Assembly: GCF_036370855.1 (NCBI RefSeq)
Contig: NC_088099.1
Coordinates: 29,408,501 to 29,472,500 of the forward strand
Reading direction: 5' to 3'
Origin: Dromaius novaehollandiae
Taxonomy: Eukaryota; Chordata; Aves; Casuariiformes; Dromaiidae
DNA: 64,000 nucleotides
Each line of letters starts with the position of its first letter. The stretch's first letter is position 1. This document shows, piece after piece, positions 26,379-39,999 of this stretch. Under the pieces are notes generated by a model. It was given only the letters and a program-made list of their open reading frames with translations. It had not been told where the DNA came from and ran no database searches. Both the position numbers and the translations under genes were made by a program.

Positions 26379-29300
26379 GTAAGATACACCCAACTTGAGT
26401 ATTCTGTTTTTCTCCCTTTACTGTCTCTTCTGCACACATACCCACACACCCACCCCAAGCTGTGTCTGTTGCAGGGCAAGGTGTCAGGCAAAAAGCTCTC
26501 TCTGCTTCTGCTGTCAGTCTTCTCACTCCTTCTGTTCTCTCGGCGATTTTTGACAGAAGTGTCTGTGTAGCTGAAAACAAAGTGCTGTTACGTGAATTTT
26601 GCATTCTTGCTGCATCGTCCTGTCTTGTACATAGCAATATGTTTAAAGCTCTGTACAAATTAATTCGAGTGAAAAGCATTTTAAAGAAAGCTCTGATCTT
26701 GTATAGCATTGCCAAGCCCATTTCTGTTTTTACAGCCGAGACTTTAATTTCAGCTGTCTTTCGTGTGTGTACAGCATCTAGCACTAAAAGTATGGGCCAC
26801 ACTGTAAGTGTGGTTCAATTTTGCCACTAAAAGCAAAATACTAATCAGCTATTTAGATTAGCGTGAAATTTCTAACCTGTATCTGTAGGGGATTGGAGCT
26901 AGTCAAAAGTATATCATTCTGTGGCTGAAACTGGTTGTGTAGCACCTCTCCATTAAAATCTCCAATGAGTTTAGTTTGCCATCCTCAAATGCTCCAGACT
27001 TGAGCTGCACACTTTGCTGAAACTCCCCACTTTTGTATGAAACTGGGTCAATAAGGTGTTCTTTTGAGCGTACACCAGCAAAACCTCAGGTACATGAAGT
27101 AAGCTTTCTTTCCAAGATGTATGCAAGTACTTCCATTTTTTTTCTTCCCTTTCCTGACAAACATACACACTACACATGAAAACTGCTGTCATCCCATCAT
27201 TGCTTATCTCTAGTAGATGAGGATTTTGGTGGGTTTTTAGATTTTTCTTACTAAATAAAATGTTAGGTCTCTTCCTCCAGTGCCTTTGGCAGTGACCTCT
27301 CCTTTCAGTTTCTCCTAGCTTACTTCCCTGCTGCATGAGTATTTCTGTGTACTCAGGGCAGGTTACTAGGGATAAGGTTTGTGTGTCTTCATGGGTGTGT
27401 TGGTTGAGGGTGGGGGGAGACTTGCTTGTTTTCAAGTTGGATCCCTTTCTGCAATGTGGGTGACAATTTCCTGCCTCACTGATTAGCGAGAATAACATAG
27501 TTTGTAAGTTTGTTCAGTGGGACAGGAGCAGCTAACTTCTCTTTAAAGTCTCTGTGCCTGCAACATGAAGCAAGTACTGTGATAGTATAGACACTAAACT
27601 GTTGTTGAGGTCAACCTTTAGCTTTTGACGTTAACTTGTTAGTTATGTACATCAGAGCAGCAAACACGTAAGTTCTTGGAACTGAGTGGCTGATTTAAAG
27701 CCTCATGCTTACGTAGGATTCTGCAAACCTCAGCTCCTTCCAAGATTTGTTTTTAAATTGTCAGCATGGATCATAAGGCTCTTCAGTAGAAGTCATACTG
27801 AAGCATTTAATGTCCCCAGAATAAGCAAGAAGGAAGGGATTATACTAGTTTAAAGAACCTCACTAGAGCAGTGTTTTGAATTTCTCCAAGCTGTCCTAAA
27901 CAAGGGCTTGTCTGTTAGTAATTAAATTACTGCTTTTGACCTCCAGGGCTCTTAATCATCTAACCGGTGTAGATAAATCATCTAAGTAGTGACTGTCTCT
28001 TGGAGCAGAAAGTAGCAGAATGACATAGAGTATCACTCTGCTAGTATTGGCATCAATGCTTTTGTGCCTGGGTACTTCCTGCAGGGTTTACTTTACTTTC
28101 TTCCTACTTCTCTTCTGCTTTTTACATTGGAGGCTCCTGCCATTGTGGTGAGCTGACTACTTAGTGATGGTTCAGCTCCAGGGTGAGTGGTACAGACCTT
28201 GTTCATGCATTTCAAACAAATAGCTTGCTTGAATTTACTTTGTCCTATTTCATCTCAGCCTAGCTATTGCCTGTGCAGGCTAAGGGACTGTCTTGGGTGT
28301 ATTCAGTGGGTGGTTTGTCTGAAAGATCTTGTAAAATGAACCAGGCTTTTCAAAAAATTACTCTTATTAGTACAGTAGGTTTTCTTTTTTCTTTAAACCT
28401 GAATCACTGTATAAAACAGGTTTAGTGAGCCAACACAAGTGGTGGAGCTGAGGAGGTAGTAACCTCTCTGTGTATTCTTGAGAATCTGGAAAACCGTACA
28501 ACTCCAGACAGCTGCTACATAAGCAATGTCAGCAAAAACTAGATGAGCTTGGGACACAGTTGAAAGAAAAGCAGAGGTGTTCAAGTCAAAAAGCAACACA
28601 GCCTGGCATACAAGATCTGCGCTGTGAAGCTATACTCTCCTTCCTGGGATAAGCGTATGTCAGCATGCATTTAAGACACTCTCCAAATTAACTAGACTCT
28701 AAATTAAAAGAAATTGGTTTAGGGGCTTTTCTTGGAGGTTGGAAACAGTTAACACAAGATTAAATGTAAATACCAGTCACAAGCTACAATGTGAGGAATA
28801 TAGAAGACTTTGGTTCTAAGGGGATTGAAAAGTAATATGGCTCAGTAGCAGTTCTTAGTGGGATTGATTCAAACTGCTTTACTAGTAACTCTTTTTTGAT
28901 GAGCTATGAAAGTAATAGTTCTCTAAAATGAGCTGTCGAGGATGTGCAAGGAGGGCTAGCTGAGAGAGAAAGGTTTCTCCTGGGCCACTCTGCTTTGCTT
29001 GTCAGAAGGAAAGGTGGGTTCTGCTGAAGGGCCTTGCAGAAGGGAGGAAATCAAGCCCTGAGTCAACTTGCTGGAGAGTATCTGGCTAACCAAAGTTGAA
29101 GGCTTTTAGGAAGAAATGTTTATTTAAACTCTTCCTGCGGCTTTGGAGGAGAGTGGGTTTTTTTTAGTCTGAAAAACAAAGTTGTGAGTTTGGATCCATT
29201 TCAGGAGTGACAGACTAGATCAGGCTTCTGTGGATCAAGCAACTGAAAAGTACAAACCTTATTTTACAGAGGAATTGAACTCTTCTATAACAAATAGCAA

Positions 29301-29910
29301 GCCTGGTAACAAGGGGCTTGCTTTTCTCAGTTAGATTCTGCAGTAGCTTTTGCTTGCCTGGGCTGCTCTGGTCCTGGCCTGGATCATGCATTTCTAAGCC
29401 TGTCCCTGACTTGAGAACTGGTGCTTGTGCAACTGAGTGCTGAGCTGATCCAGCTGAAAGGATAACCTTTCCATAGGATTACTTTTTGGCTGGATCAGTT
29501 CACTGCACTGCTACAAGCACTATTTGTGGTGCCAGGGAGTAGAATGGAAATAACCATCTCTGGTCCTTGTAGGACCTCTTTATGAGCAGGTTTATCTCAG
29601 TGGAAAGCTATCCTCCTAGCTGGGATAGTTTTCTAGCATTTTCAGTGACTTGAATTGACTCTCAGAGGGGTCTGAAAGCCAAAGTTGATATCAGATTAAT
29701 GAGGAGGCAGGGGTGGGGGAAGGACCCTTCCCTTTTGACACAGGAGCTTGTCATGCTGCCTTGTTTTACCTCATGGAACTGCATATTTAGCTGTCTTTTC
29801 AGGTGTTTTCCAAGGACTGGACCACAAATGGAACATAGATCTTTTATGATGAAAGATACATGGCTTCTTCAAAATGTCATGTTCTTAAAACACATCTATA
29901 CATGTGTAAT

Positions 29911-29940
29911 TATATATATACATATGTGTATGTGTGTGTA
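29911..29940. repeat. TA/TG alternating tract
   Basis: A TA block, then CATATGTG, then a TG block, in continuous purine-pyrimidine alternation. Confidence 0.85.
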
Positions 29941-30942
29941 ATCATGTTATGTAATGTGTGTTATGCACTTGCATAATAGTAAAGCACCGAGTGCTCCCAT
30001 TTAGGGTTAATTTCTAGGTGAACAAGTTAAAATACAATTTGATCTCTGTATGCTGGCTGGTTTTTAAAATAATTTTTTTAACTGCTCTTCTAGCCCAAGC
30101 CTTCAGTTGCTCTTGCTAGGGTGTTAGCAGGTGCCAGCAGGGCTAGGTCGTTAGCAGAACCTGGAGGAAGTGACTCTGTTATCTTCCAGCATGAAAGGCT
30201 TATGAGTTGGTGGTAAGGAGGGCCATTAAAAGCAATGCCTCTTTGTCTTGCAGGAATACACTGGGGATTCCTGTGGGGAGGCAGTAAGAAGCAGATGAAT
30301 TGGAACCTGAACACCTTAACTTTAGGGGTGTGGGGGGGTACTACAAGAAACTTGGTCAGCCCAAGAAGGAAGCTGTTGAGTTGGCATCAGCCTTCAGCAG
30401 AGCTTCCTTACAGGTTTCTGTGTGGATCTGTGCCACGGGGAGGCCAATACCTGAGAAGGATGGTACTGCTGTGCCGCAAAGGATCAGTCTGGGGTTGTCA
30501 CATAAGTTACTGGAAATGGATGAAAATTAAGTCGTTTCAGGGTGCATGGCTTTGTGGTCAGACTTTGCAGGTTTGAGAATCTGAAATGAAGCTTGGTAGA
30601 CAAAATGGAAGCTAAGTCCGTTGTCCTTTTATAATGGCCCAGGTGGAAGGCTCAATTAGGTCCTTAATCTAAATCTAGGATTTTTATCAATATGGGTTGA
30701 ATTTCTTTAGGTATTCATAGTTATTTTTTTGTGCTGTGTTTTAGTGAATTCTTTAGATTAACATATGAGCAGGTGTTTATCAGGGAGAATGGGTTTTACA
30801 TGTATCACTGTCCAAACTGCTGTTCTGCCTGAAACTTTTAAGGGAGAAAGTCTGTTCTTGCAGTACAAACCAAAATGACTTAGTTTATCAGTTTATGATA
30901 TTAGTTAACGTAGCCTTTAGCCCTTCCTGCATCAAAGCTGCC

Positions 30943-30950
<8 letters not shown>

Positions 30951-30986
<36 letters not shown>
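30951..30986. repeat. (ATT)12 microsatellite
   Basis: Twelve perfect ATT units follow a T8 run. Confidence 0.97.
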
Positions 30987-30987
<1 letters not shown>

Positions 30988-33747
30988 TGTTTACCCAGCA
31001 TAACTGAGAGATCGCTAGCTTTTCACATTTTGGGAGCTGAAGTGTTTAAATTAGCCCAACTATTTTGATTTTTTGCTAAAGCCATGCCTACATTACTGCA
31101 AAGCCACTGCTAGGACAAAATCCTAACATCGCTTCTGTAACTTTACTTCTGTATAAGATCTTCCAATTCATTTCTATAGTAGAAAAACTGTATGAAGTGT
31201 GTACCCACTCTTTGATGCTGGTAGAAGCTAGCTATTGTCCTGATTGTTTTATCCTGCTCTAAAACAGTAAGTAGTTGCAAAACTCTGTAATTGCAAAATG
31301 CTCTCTATATCTTTTTGTTACCATAAGGAACTGAAAATGAACAATATCATGGATGCTGCATATGGAACACCTTTAGCAATGGTGGAAGAGGGCTAACTTG
31401 AGACATTTAGATTCCTTAAGGTTTTTGTATATGATGTGCTTGTATTTAACATGCTTTTAAAGTTAGAGAGGGGTTTATCAGAGAATATACATCTCAAGGG
31501 TTTCTTGCCTAGATATCCTAGTTAGAGGATAAGTTTCCTCTTAAATTCTTAGTGAAGATCTAAATCCTCTCTATTGAGGTAGGGTAAGTGTATATTTAAG
31601 GTTCTTTACACAGTATCTGTGGTCTGTTCATCCCTGAAATGCTGAAGGGAGTCCTTGGAATAAAACAAAGAAAACCAGTTTGCTTTAAAGTTGAACTTAC
31701 TCTCCAAAAATTTGCACCTTCATTTGAAAATTTAAAGGGGTTAGCGGATTTAAAAGTACTGGGATTAATGTTTGAAGAAAACTATTACACCCCCCCACTT
31801 TTGGGAGATGAAAGAAAAAAACCCTTAAAATTGATGCTGTCATTAATGGATTGCAACAGCCTTGCTACATCTCACAGTGTTGCTGCGGTTGTGTTCCACA
31901 CCGTTTTGTGTTGTGTTGCTGTGTGTTCAAACGAATAATTTTCTGAACTGATACAGATCCAACATCATGACATTGCATCCAGATTAACAGACTGCTCTTT
32001 CGGAGGCCTCTCTAAGTAGCTGTGTTATGCTATGTGGACATACTGATTTAACTTGGGTACAGGACTGTAGAAACTGCACAGTGAGGGCATCAGCATCTGC
32101 TTTTCTTGTTCGTAGTATCTGTCACCACAGATGCTCTGTAATGATTTTTTTTTTTTCCCTCTCTCCTTTGAGTGGTGCACACTTCTGGCCACAACTTTGT
32201 ATTAAAAAAGCCTCAATAGTGCAAATTTGGAGTAGTGGTGTTTCCAGAACATTGCCTGACTTAACACTTTCTATTGAATATAAAGATGGAACTGTCGAAG
32301 GCTTTTTGCTAACTTGAGGCTTCGGTTTCTAATATCCAATAGAAGAGAAGAAACTGGGAAAATTGTTGAAAATGGCCATTTTACAGAGCTGCAAATCCTG
32401 CTTTGAACCACTTGTTTGTACTTCTATGTGTCTGAATTGACTATGAAGGTCTATGATGCTAATTTCACTTGAAATTGCTACTGCTGAATCTTGCCATAAG
32501 CTGCTTTGCATTGTGCTGCAGCATCAGTTGCCATTTCAGAGCCACTCTAGCTGCAAGCCCATTACTTCAAGGATTGGGGGGAGGGTTCAGGTTATGAAAT
32601 GTAGCTGAGGGGGAGTTCAGAGGTGTCCAAGAGGACACCTGGGGTCTGATACAACTTTGTTCATCTTTTACTCAAAGCTGGCTGCAGCCTATGGGAACTG
32701 GCTGGGCAGGTCTGGGTCTGCAGGCTTACCCTGGAAAGGAATGTTTGATTTACTGTGTTGTATGCAGGCGCTGACGCCCCAGCCTCCGCTGCCAGGGACG
32801 CTTGCACGTGGTGGGTTTGTGTGGGGTGCCAAGTCTTGAATATGTAAAATGCTGTATGAATTAATAGGAATAGCTAGCTTGGAGAGTCAGCAAGGCAATT
32901 TTTTCAGTTTGTACAAAATGTCTGGAGAACAAAAACTGAGACTTGCACATGTAGTAATAGTTCTCATTAAACACTCTGAAGTCTGAAAGTAGAGGTAATA
33001 TTGCATGGCAGTTGTGTCCTCTCCTGTTGAAGTCTGTTTTTTTGAATGTTTTATGTTGCTATTTGGATAAGCTTGTAGAGAACAACCAGGAATTCTGAAA
33101 TATCCTGGAAGCAGTAGCTAGTGATAGATGTCTGCAGGGCTGAATTGCTCTCCTTCGTGAAAACATACTGGTCTCTCTGCCCTGCTAGAGGCTTGAATTG
33201 CAAGGTTTCCTTTGTCATGGCCCTGTGGAACACCTCATTACCTGCACAAACACTGTCATTGCTTAAATTTTAATCTGAAGAATTGAAAGTATCAATATCA
33301 ATCCTGAAGTCTGCAAGATGCATTAGGAAGTCCTTCCTTAAGAGCAGCAGGACAATAGGATTTCCCCTGCACACGTGTGCACATGGACTGACATCCTGAA
33401 TGGAAGGAGAAGTGTCTTGTCCATCTTTGGCCACAGGGAAGTCATGCAAGTGAATAGGTATAGCTGCAAATAAGTGATTTACTGTAGCAACCAACAGCAA
33501 GGGCCAACATAGTTCGTATCCCTCTCAACTTCAATAACTGAACCAGATGCTTTTGTTAAACTCAGCCCTTGTCTTCTGTTTCCCAAGCATGTGAACTGGC
33601 TAACCATCTCATTAACAAGCCCTGGAATAGTTATCACCTGCCCTTAGAGTTCATCAGTACAAGGTGCTTTCCTTTAAGGGTTTGTTGTAGATTGTGCCTG
33701 ACTAGGACAAGAAATGTTGCTTCTTTATAGAAGATAACTTGCCTGCC

Positions 33748-33775
33748 CTCCCTTCCTCCCTTCCTCCCTTCCCCT
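33748..33775. repeat. CCTT/CCTC pyrimidine tract
   Basis: Three tandem copies of an imperfect CTCCCTTC unit form a pyrimidine-only strand. Confidence 0.85.
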
Positions 33776-36700
33776 GCTCCCCACCCAGTCACTACCTGCT
33801 ACTGTGTGTTTGCCTGGTCAGCCTTCCTAGATTGTTCTAGCTTGTTTGGACATAATGAGGGATAGTGCGATCTTGTCCAAAGCTTTGTCAGCATCTTGGG
33901 CAGTCCAAAAATAACCTGTTTATTAGCGCTTTAGTGTTTCAGGTGCCCTTCAGTGCCCTTCTGTGAGCTATTCCAGCCTCAGATCTGTAGAGTGAATCAG
34001 GGTGGCATCACGAGTTATTGGTAGACAACCTCATGCTACAGAGTGCAGCTTCTAGAAGCTAGTGTGTATGGGGATGTGTTCATAGCACAGTTACTTACCC
34101 TGCCGTAACTGTGGTTCCTACAAAGGGAAGATCACAAAATCTGCAGGGATTAATACCTCTCCTGCTGTTACAGAGTCCTTGAGGTGGATTCTGGTTTTGA
34201 TAAAGTACTGTGAGGGCAGTTGGGATTGCTCTTAGCTATAAGGTATGAAAAAGAACACAGGCCACAGTCCTAATCAATGCTGCTGTTCAGAAAGCTCAAA
34301 CGAGTAAAACAAGACCTTTCTGCCTCCACAGGCATCCTTGCTGGGATTGGAATATGCATGGGTAGTGTAGTTTTCCCTAGCACTTAAATATTTAAGGAGA
34401 TACTTATTTCCCTTTGCAAAAGCAGGAGGGTGTTTTGCTGTATGTAGTAAGACTCTTCTAGGTTAGTTTTGAAGCAATGTAAGCTTTCTCCCTGTAGTAG
34501 AAGCTGCCTCTGTATTTGAATGGTGAGGCACAGTAATTCTTGCATTTAGACCACTTCCTGCAAGGACAGAGTTATTGGCTTACATGAAGTCTTAATCTGT
34601 GCGCAGTTGTGACTTCATCTGTGCTTTGCTAATTGTTGTAATGGGATTTTCACTTTCGGTGGTCTTGAAGCATTGAGTCAGATTTGTCTGCCAGAAGCTT
34701 TGCATGAAGACAAGTCAGGCCTGCCTCCAGTGGGAGTGGGGTATTTGGACTGTCTCTGAGTCTAAAGCCTTGTTAAAAATGCAGTCAAGGTGACAGAGCT
34801 GGGAGTTGCATGAAGAAGGAACCTGCTTCCCCCCCTACAGAGGGGTCTTGAAGCAGCAGTCCAGTTTTCTTTTACCAAACAGTTTGTTGTTGGCTTCCTG
34901 ATATTAAAGACCAAAAACACTGCCATTGTCTTTGAGAGTTTTCTCATGGTTGCCTTCATCTCATCTCCAGTTCTCTGACCAAGTTTTATGGTCTTTCTTT
35001 TTCCTTTCAGTCCTCTATTCTCACATGACTTGAAAAATACATTTAATTTAACTTAGCTGTTTTAGAATAACTGTCTGAAATGAAAAATGGTCCAAGTGTC
35101 AGTGCAGTTCTGCTTTTATGAAGATGCTCTACTGAGTGGTAACACTCCTATTATTGGTATAAATTAGCTACTGTTATATTTGCCAGATCAGATTCTGGAA
35201 ATACTGATGACTAACTTCCATAAAAGATAACAAAAAAAGCCCTTGTCTGACTTTCTAGACAAAGCTGGGTCACACCAGATAGATTGTCACACGAGGTGGC
35301 TCATTGATTAGTACATGCACATGTACAGAATTAAACTGAGGATATTTGCCAGAAGGCCCTAAATGTACTACTGTAAAGCCCTTAGCAAATTACCTTTTTG
35401 CCTTCTGTTTATCAAGACTGCATTTCTGAGGAACAGTATCTTGGATAACATCACACGTGAGGCACAGCTTCCTGAAGATGCTTTCTGCCAGAGCATTCCT
35501 TCACCATCTAGGCTCAAACAGCTCAAAAGTTCTGAAATGGACCAGTATCTCAGACCAGAATGAGGGAAAGGCATTGTGAAGCCTATCCTGAAATGCTGTA
35601 TTTGAAAACAAATACCCATGGATGTTTCCATGGCTTTCAGTATGTAATGAGGAGAGCAAAGAAGTAAGTTCTTGAGTTCCTTTCTCAGTCATCAACAAAC
35701 TAAATTCTTGCCAGCCAAGCTGCTGCAGTGCTGTGTGGTGTAGGTCTGTAGGCAGTTAGATAATTATTTTCAGTATGTTGATGTAAGCAGCTCCAGAATT
35801 CCTAAATTCTAGAAGTAAAAAGATACTGTAATGTGTCTTATGAAAGGATGAAAGAAAAATCAAGTGTTTGCTAGTACAGTCCCATACAACCCTTTTTTTT
35901 TTTCCCCTTAGGATTCTGTAACTAATGCCTTCTGACTTCTTTAAGGATTCACTACCTCATCTGTGCACCTAATGCTGATTCACTACATGGCAGAAGTATT
36001 CAAGGTTTAGTTCTAAAGATCCAGCTAATTTTTGCTATAAAACTTTTTCCTTTGTAGTAGTATTGATCCTTCAGATGTGCCTGCTCTTGTTTTTGTGCTT
36101 TTCTGTCCCAATTTGTGAAACTGGGAGCAATTTGAGAAGGAAACAAATTCTGTGATTTTTTTCTCTTTAAATGAGAAAAGAGGTTTAGTTACTGTACATG
36201 TTCCTTCCAAACACATTCTGCATGTTTGCAGAGCGCTACTACAGAATGCATTTCAATACTAGTACTTTCAAGTATTAATAAACAAATTAGCAGTTTGGTC
36301 TCTATCCAAAGTGTGGATAACTATGTTAATGTGTTTTTAGTAATCACTGTCTAGTTTGTTGTGTGGCAATTCTCTTAGCTATTTATATTCTATTAAGGTA
36401 TTTCTGTGAAGCTCTGATGCATAGATAAGTCTGTTTGCTACAGTGCCATTTCTTACTAGAAGCAGTTAGTGTTGTGTGTGCTGCAGAACACTGGTCTGAA
36501 CCATTCTGAAGACCAAGAGAAACTTTGGACCCTCCATACGCAGTAGAACCTGAGCCTGAATGTCTGTATGTGATTCTCTTACATTTGAGTTCACATCAAC
36601 TGCTTGCTGGAATTGCACCGGAAACTTAATCTGTGGTGGTGATGCAGCAGGGTACCCTGAAGGCTTAAACCCCATGTAATGGACTTTTTTAAATTATGTC

Positions 36701-36868
36701 AGTTTCCAGTGGTTGATGTATGAAATGGATGAAGGCTTGGTAAAACTTGAAGAGTCACTTTGTTCCTCCTGCTGCAGGCATAGGGTTAAATGTAAGAGAC
36801 AGTTCTCTAATGCAGTTTTAATTGGTTTGGCTGAACTGTAAGTGTGCTGCCTTTTTTTTCCTCTCCAG

Positions 36869-37003
36869 CTGAGCATTGAACAGGCCCAGGCTGTGGCAGA
36901 GCAGGTTGAGATGAAAGCTAAGGTGGTACAGTCTGAAGTCAAAGCAGTGACAACTAGACATAAGAAGGCCCTGGAAGAGCGGGAGTGCGAGCTGCTTTGG
37001 AAG
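36869..37003 (+). CDS. TRIM71: TRIM71 internal exon: coiled coil
   Basis: The exon is 135 nt, 45 codons, phase 0, flanked by CTCTCCAG and the donor GTATGC. The peptide runs from [20 protein letters not shown] to ...[10 protein letters not shown]. It is rich in E, K, Q and A with heptad spacing of hydrophobic residues, as expected for the central coiled coil of a TRIM protein that drives antiparallel dimerisation. It joins in frame to the 26378 donor (...GRQAIQ) and to the 40000 acceptor (VEKIRQ...), giving the continuous TRIM71 coiled coil. The sequence is nearly identical to the human protein as I recall it, and I see no frameshift or stop. Confidence 0.95.
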
Positions 37004-39999
37004 GTATGCACCTAATATTTGTATTTGTACACTGCAATTGCTGGCAGTTTTAAACTGGAAACATGCTCTTTAACTGGTACAGGGTCAGATTCTGATACCA
37101 TCCGAGGAACACTGTCTCTGAGTTGAAACACTACAGTTTCAGGGGGTTATGCTGCTGTCCTGTAGGGAACAGAGTGCTGGAATCTGTGCTCAGATAGTTT
37201 TGTATTGAAGGTGTCTCTTCAATATTGGAAACTGGGGGTGGGGTGGTGGTGGTTGGTTGTGGATTTGCTTTTCAAATAGGGACTGCCATATCCTCACACA
37301 AGCTTAGCCCCACAAGAAAGGTAGGCACTCCCCCACTGGCTCAGCTGCAATACCTCACAGCCCTGGAAAAGGGGCAGTCTCCAGTAGTGAGCCTGGGGAA
37401 GTGTCTTTGATACCTTGTATTCAAAGAAAATGTCTTTAAAAACTCTTTAATACATCATTGTAGAATTAAGTACGGCTTATATGGTCCACTTTCCTTTACA
37501 TGCGAAGGAAAGAAGCAAACTTTTTTTCCCCTCTTTGGAACAGCCTAGTAGGAATTCTACAAGACTAACTTTTATTCTCACCACATCCAAAAACGTATTT
37601 TACTTTCAGTAAAGGTAGTGTCCTTCTCTTTCTGGTGGAAGGGAGGTAATAACACAGTTTTCTGCTGATAGAGTAAAAAATAGACTGCAATAGGAGCATC
37701 TACACAGTTCTAGACTTCTGCATTCACTTCAGTGATGCATATGTGGTACGTACGTTGTTGGCTGCACCCCCTCAAACCCCTGCCCTCGCACTGCAGTAGG
37801 GACAATACCAATAAAGTGTCTATTTCAGAAAGGTAACATAGTGGTCATGGCTTTTCTCTGCTTGCCTAGAAGAAGTTGGTTTGGATCAGGCCTTTGGTCC
37901 AACTTGTTCAGCTGAACAGAAACCCCCTTAGTCCTTTCAAATCAGTAATGAGTCGAACTGACTTGTCCTATGGCTCCATGATTGCTAAATTTCATACAGG
38001 GCAGGGAGTAGAAATGTGTGGTCAAGATGGGAGAAGCTTAGGGATGAGTAGGCAATACTCCTGTAATCTTTGGTTGCACCAGACTAAGTGCAGTAAGAGA
38101 CCAGGACCCATGTGGCTGCCTGTGCTGGCAAAATGGGGCAGGATGAGTTATTGCAGGCATGGCTGCATGGGCACATGCTGCCAGGAAGCAGTGCCATCCA
38201 TAAACTGCTTCTTGCCTTCCACTTCTCCAGCAACACTGACTGGCACATTGATTTTCCGGTTTAATGTCTGTTGCCAGCAAAATGACCACTGTATTGGTAA
38301 GAGTGTAGTATCACTGTACCTAGAGTAGTTCTGTGCAATAGTCTCCTGATGGAGATGTTTGTATGTTTTACCATTTTTTCTTACAGAATGTGGACTGTAA
38401 GCTTAAAGAATGCACTTTATAATTACTGTACTTCTAATGCTTCTTTCTTGAGGCAATTAGATTGAGGGAAACAAGTTTGCTTTCCACTGTTAGCTTTCCT
38501 GAGAAGCCTGACAGCCTTCTCTTAATTTATTCTTAGTACAGGAGAAGAAAGTTACCCCTAAGCCACTTGTATCTCTAGAGGCTACATAAATGCACTTTAT
38601 TGGGATATCTGCATTGAGAACAAGTTCCCTTTAGGTTATAAACAGACCTTTTGAAGGAAAACTGGGTTTTGGTAGTAAATAAAATTTAGCCAGAAAAAAA
38701 AAAAAGCAGAAAGCTTAAGCCCTAACATCAAGAGTGATGTTAGTGAATAATTTTGGGTACCAAAGCTGAGGCACTGAAAGTGCCCCAGTTTGCTAATATC
38801 CTCTGGAAACTTGTGATTTTTCTGATGAGCTTATGGAGGAAGCATCTCTTCAGTTTTTTGAAACACACAGGTAAAACCTGCATGCTGTGTAACTTTAGTG
38901 AAATAGCACGTTTGTGTCTAGTGAATTTCTTCTTTCATCTGCTCAGTACTGTGGCAGGAGTCTTTAGACAGTGAGTTGTTCTTCACTACTGTATTTTGCT
39001 GGTTGGTCTGAATATTTGCTTTGCTGCGGAACAATAATGCAATGTATTTTTGCAGCAACAAAGTAATTACATGTTTCACTTACTTTTACAAAGCAGATGT
39101 CTTTGCCAGATGGTCTAAAATCTTTTTCAGAAATAAAGAAAAGAACCACAGGCATATATAAAATATGGTTTGTTTACAACTATTTGTTTGAGCTTCAGTC
39201 TCCCAAGTAGGACCTAGCAGCAACCTTCTGTGTCCTTTTAAGTGACATTTTAAGGTGTCTTGTAAAGCAGTAGCTTAGCATGATTGTCGGTATTTGCAAT
39301 GAGGAAAATAACTGAATAATTGGATCCTAAAAGTCCTGGAGAGAGATGTTTGGTATTATCCGGTCACATACAAATAGACTGAATTGAAATCACAATTCTG
39401 GCAGACTGGGAAGTAAGGAGAATCCACTTCTATTAGCTAATGCTGACTCCTAGCCTCAATCTAATGTGATAATTGCCCACCTCCTGAAACTCAAATTGGC
39501 CTCCATTCTCCTTTTATTAGAGTAGGGTCAGCCTCTGCTTTGTTTTTTTTTTCTTTTTTTTTTTGGGGGGGGGGGAGGATCATCTTGAGAACCCATAGAA
39601 AATCCTCTCGAGTCTAAATAAGATGTGCCTTCTGATCTGTTGAGTGCCTTATGACTAGAAGGTAGAATAGCAGTTTAGGAAGGAGATCATTATAAGTTAA
39701 TAAACAAGCAACTCTTCCTTTCAAATGGCATAACTCCCCCACACACACCCTGAAAGATGCATGTCACAGGAGTGATGTTTATCTGGATAGAGTTGCTTTT
39801 GTTCATTTCTCTTCTTCCTCATCATGGTTTCTGAAGGTCTTGTTTTGCAGTTCTGTTTGGTTATTGCATCCTGTGACAACTGCTTAACTGTTTTTTATGT
39901 GGAAGAGTCACATTAGGAAATATTGCTGTGTCTTTCCTGATATAAATGTTCCACATCTCTGTTTCCTCTCCTCTTCTATTCCCTTCCTTTCCGCACAAG
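37004..39999 (+). other. TRIM71: TRIM71 intron 3
   Basis: This 3.0 kb intron runs from GTATGC to a pyrimidine-rich tract ending in CACAAG. It has no coding exon. It holds a perfect 9-bp hairpin at 38722-38743 and a T-run followed by a G11 run at 39554-39575. An open frame that enters the last exon from 39946 begins at an intronic ATG, and its first 18 codons are not part of the spliced product. Confidence 0.85.

Larger units (their letters stand above)
26379..36868 (+). other. TRIM71: TRIM71 intron 2
   Basis: This 10.5 kb intron starts with GTAAGA and ends with a T-rich tract and CTCTCCAG. It has no recognisable exon on either strand; all open frames are short and without domains. Contents include a possible decayed SINE-like fragment at 26755-26815, a TATA/CATATGTG alternating tract at 29911-29940, a pure (ATT)12 array at 30951-30986 and a CCTT-type pyrimidine tract at 33748-33775. 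Otherwise I see only unique AT-rich sequence. Confidence 0.85.

Noticed and set aside
26371..26802. 143-codon - strand frame overlapping the end of TRIM71 exon 2
   Set aside because: It crosses the exon-intron junction antisense and has no family match.
39946..39999. Upstream ATG extending the TRIM71 last-exon frame
   Set aside because: These 18 codons lie before the acceptor at 39998-39999. The coiled coil joins at 40000 in frame with the exon ending at 37003, as in other TRIM71 proteins.
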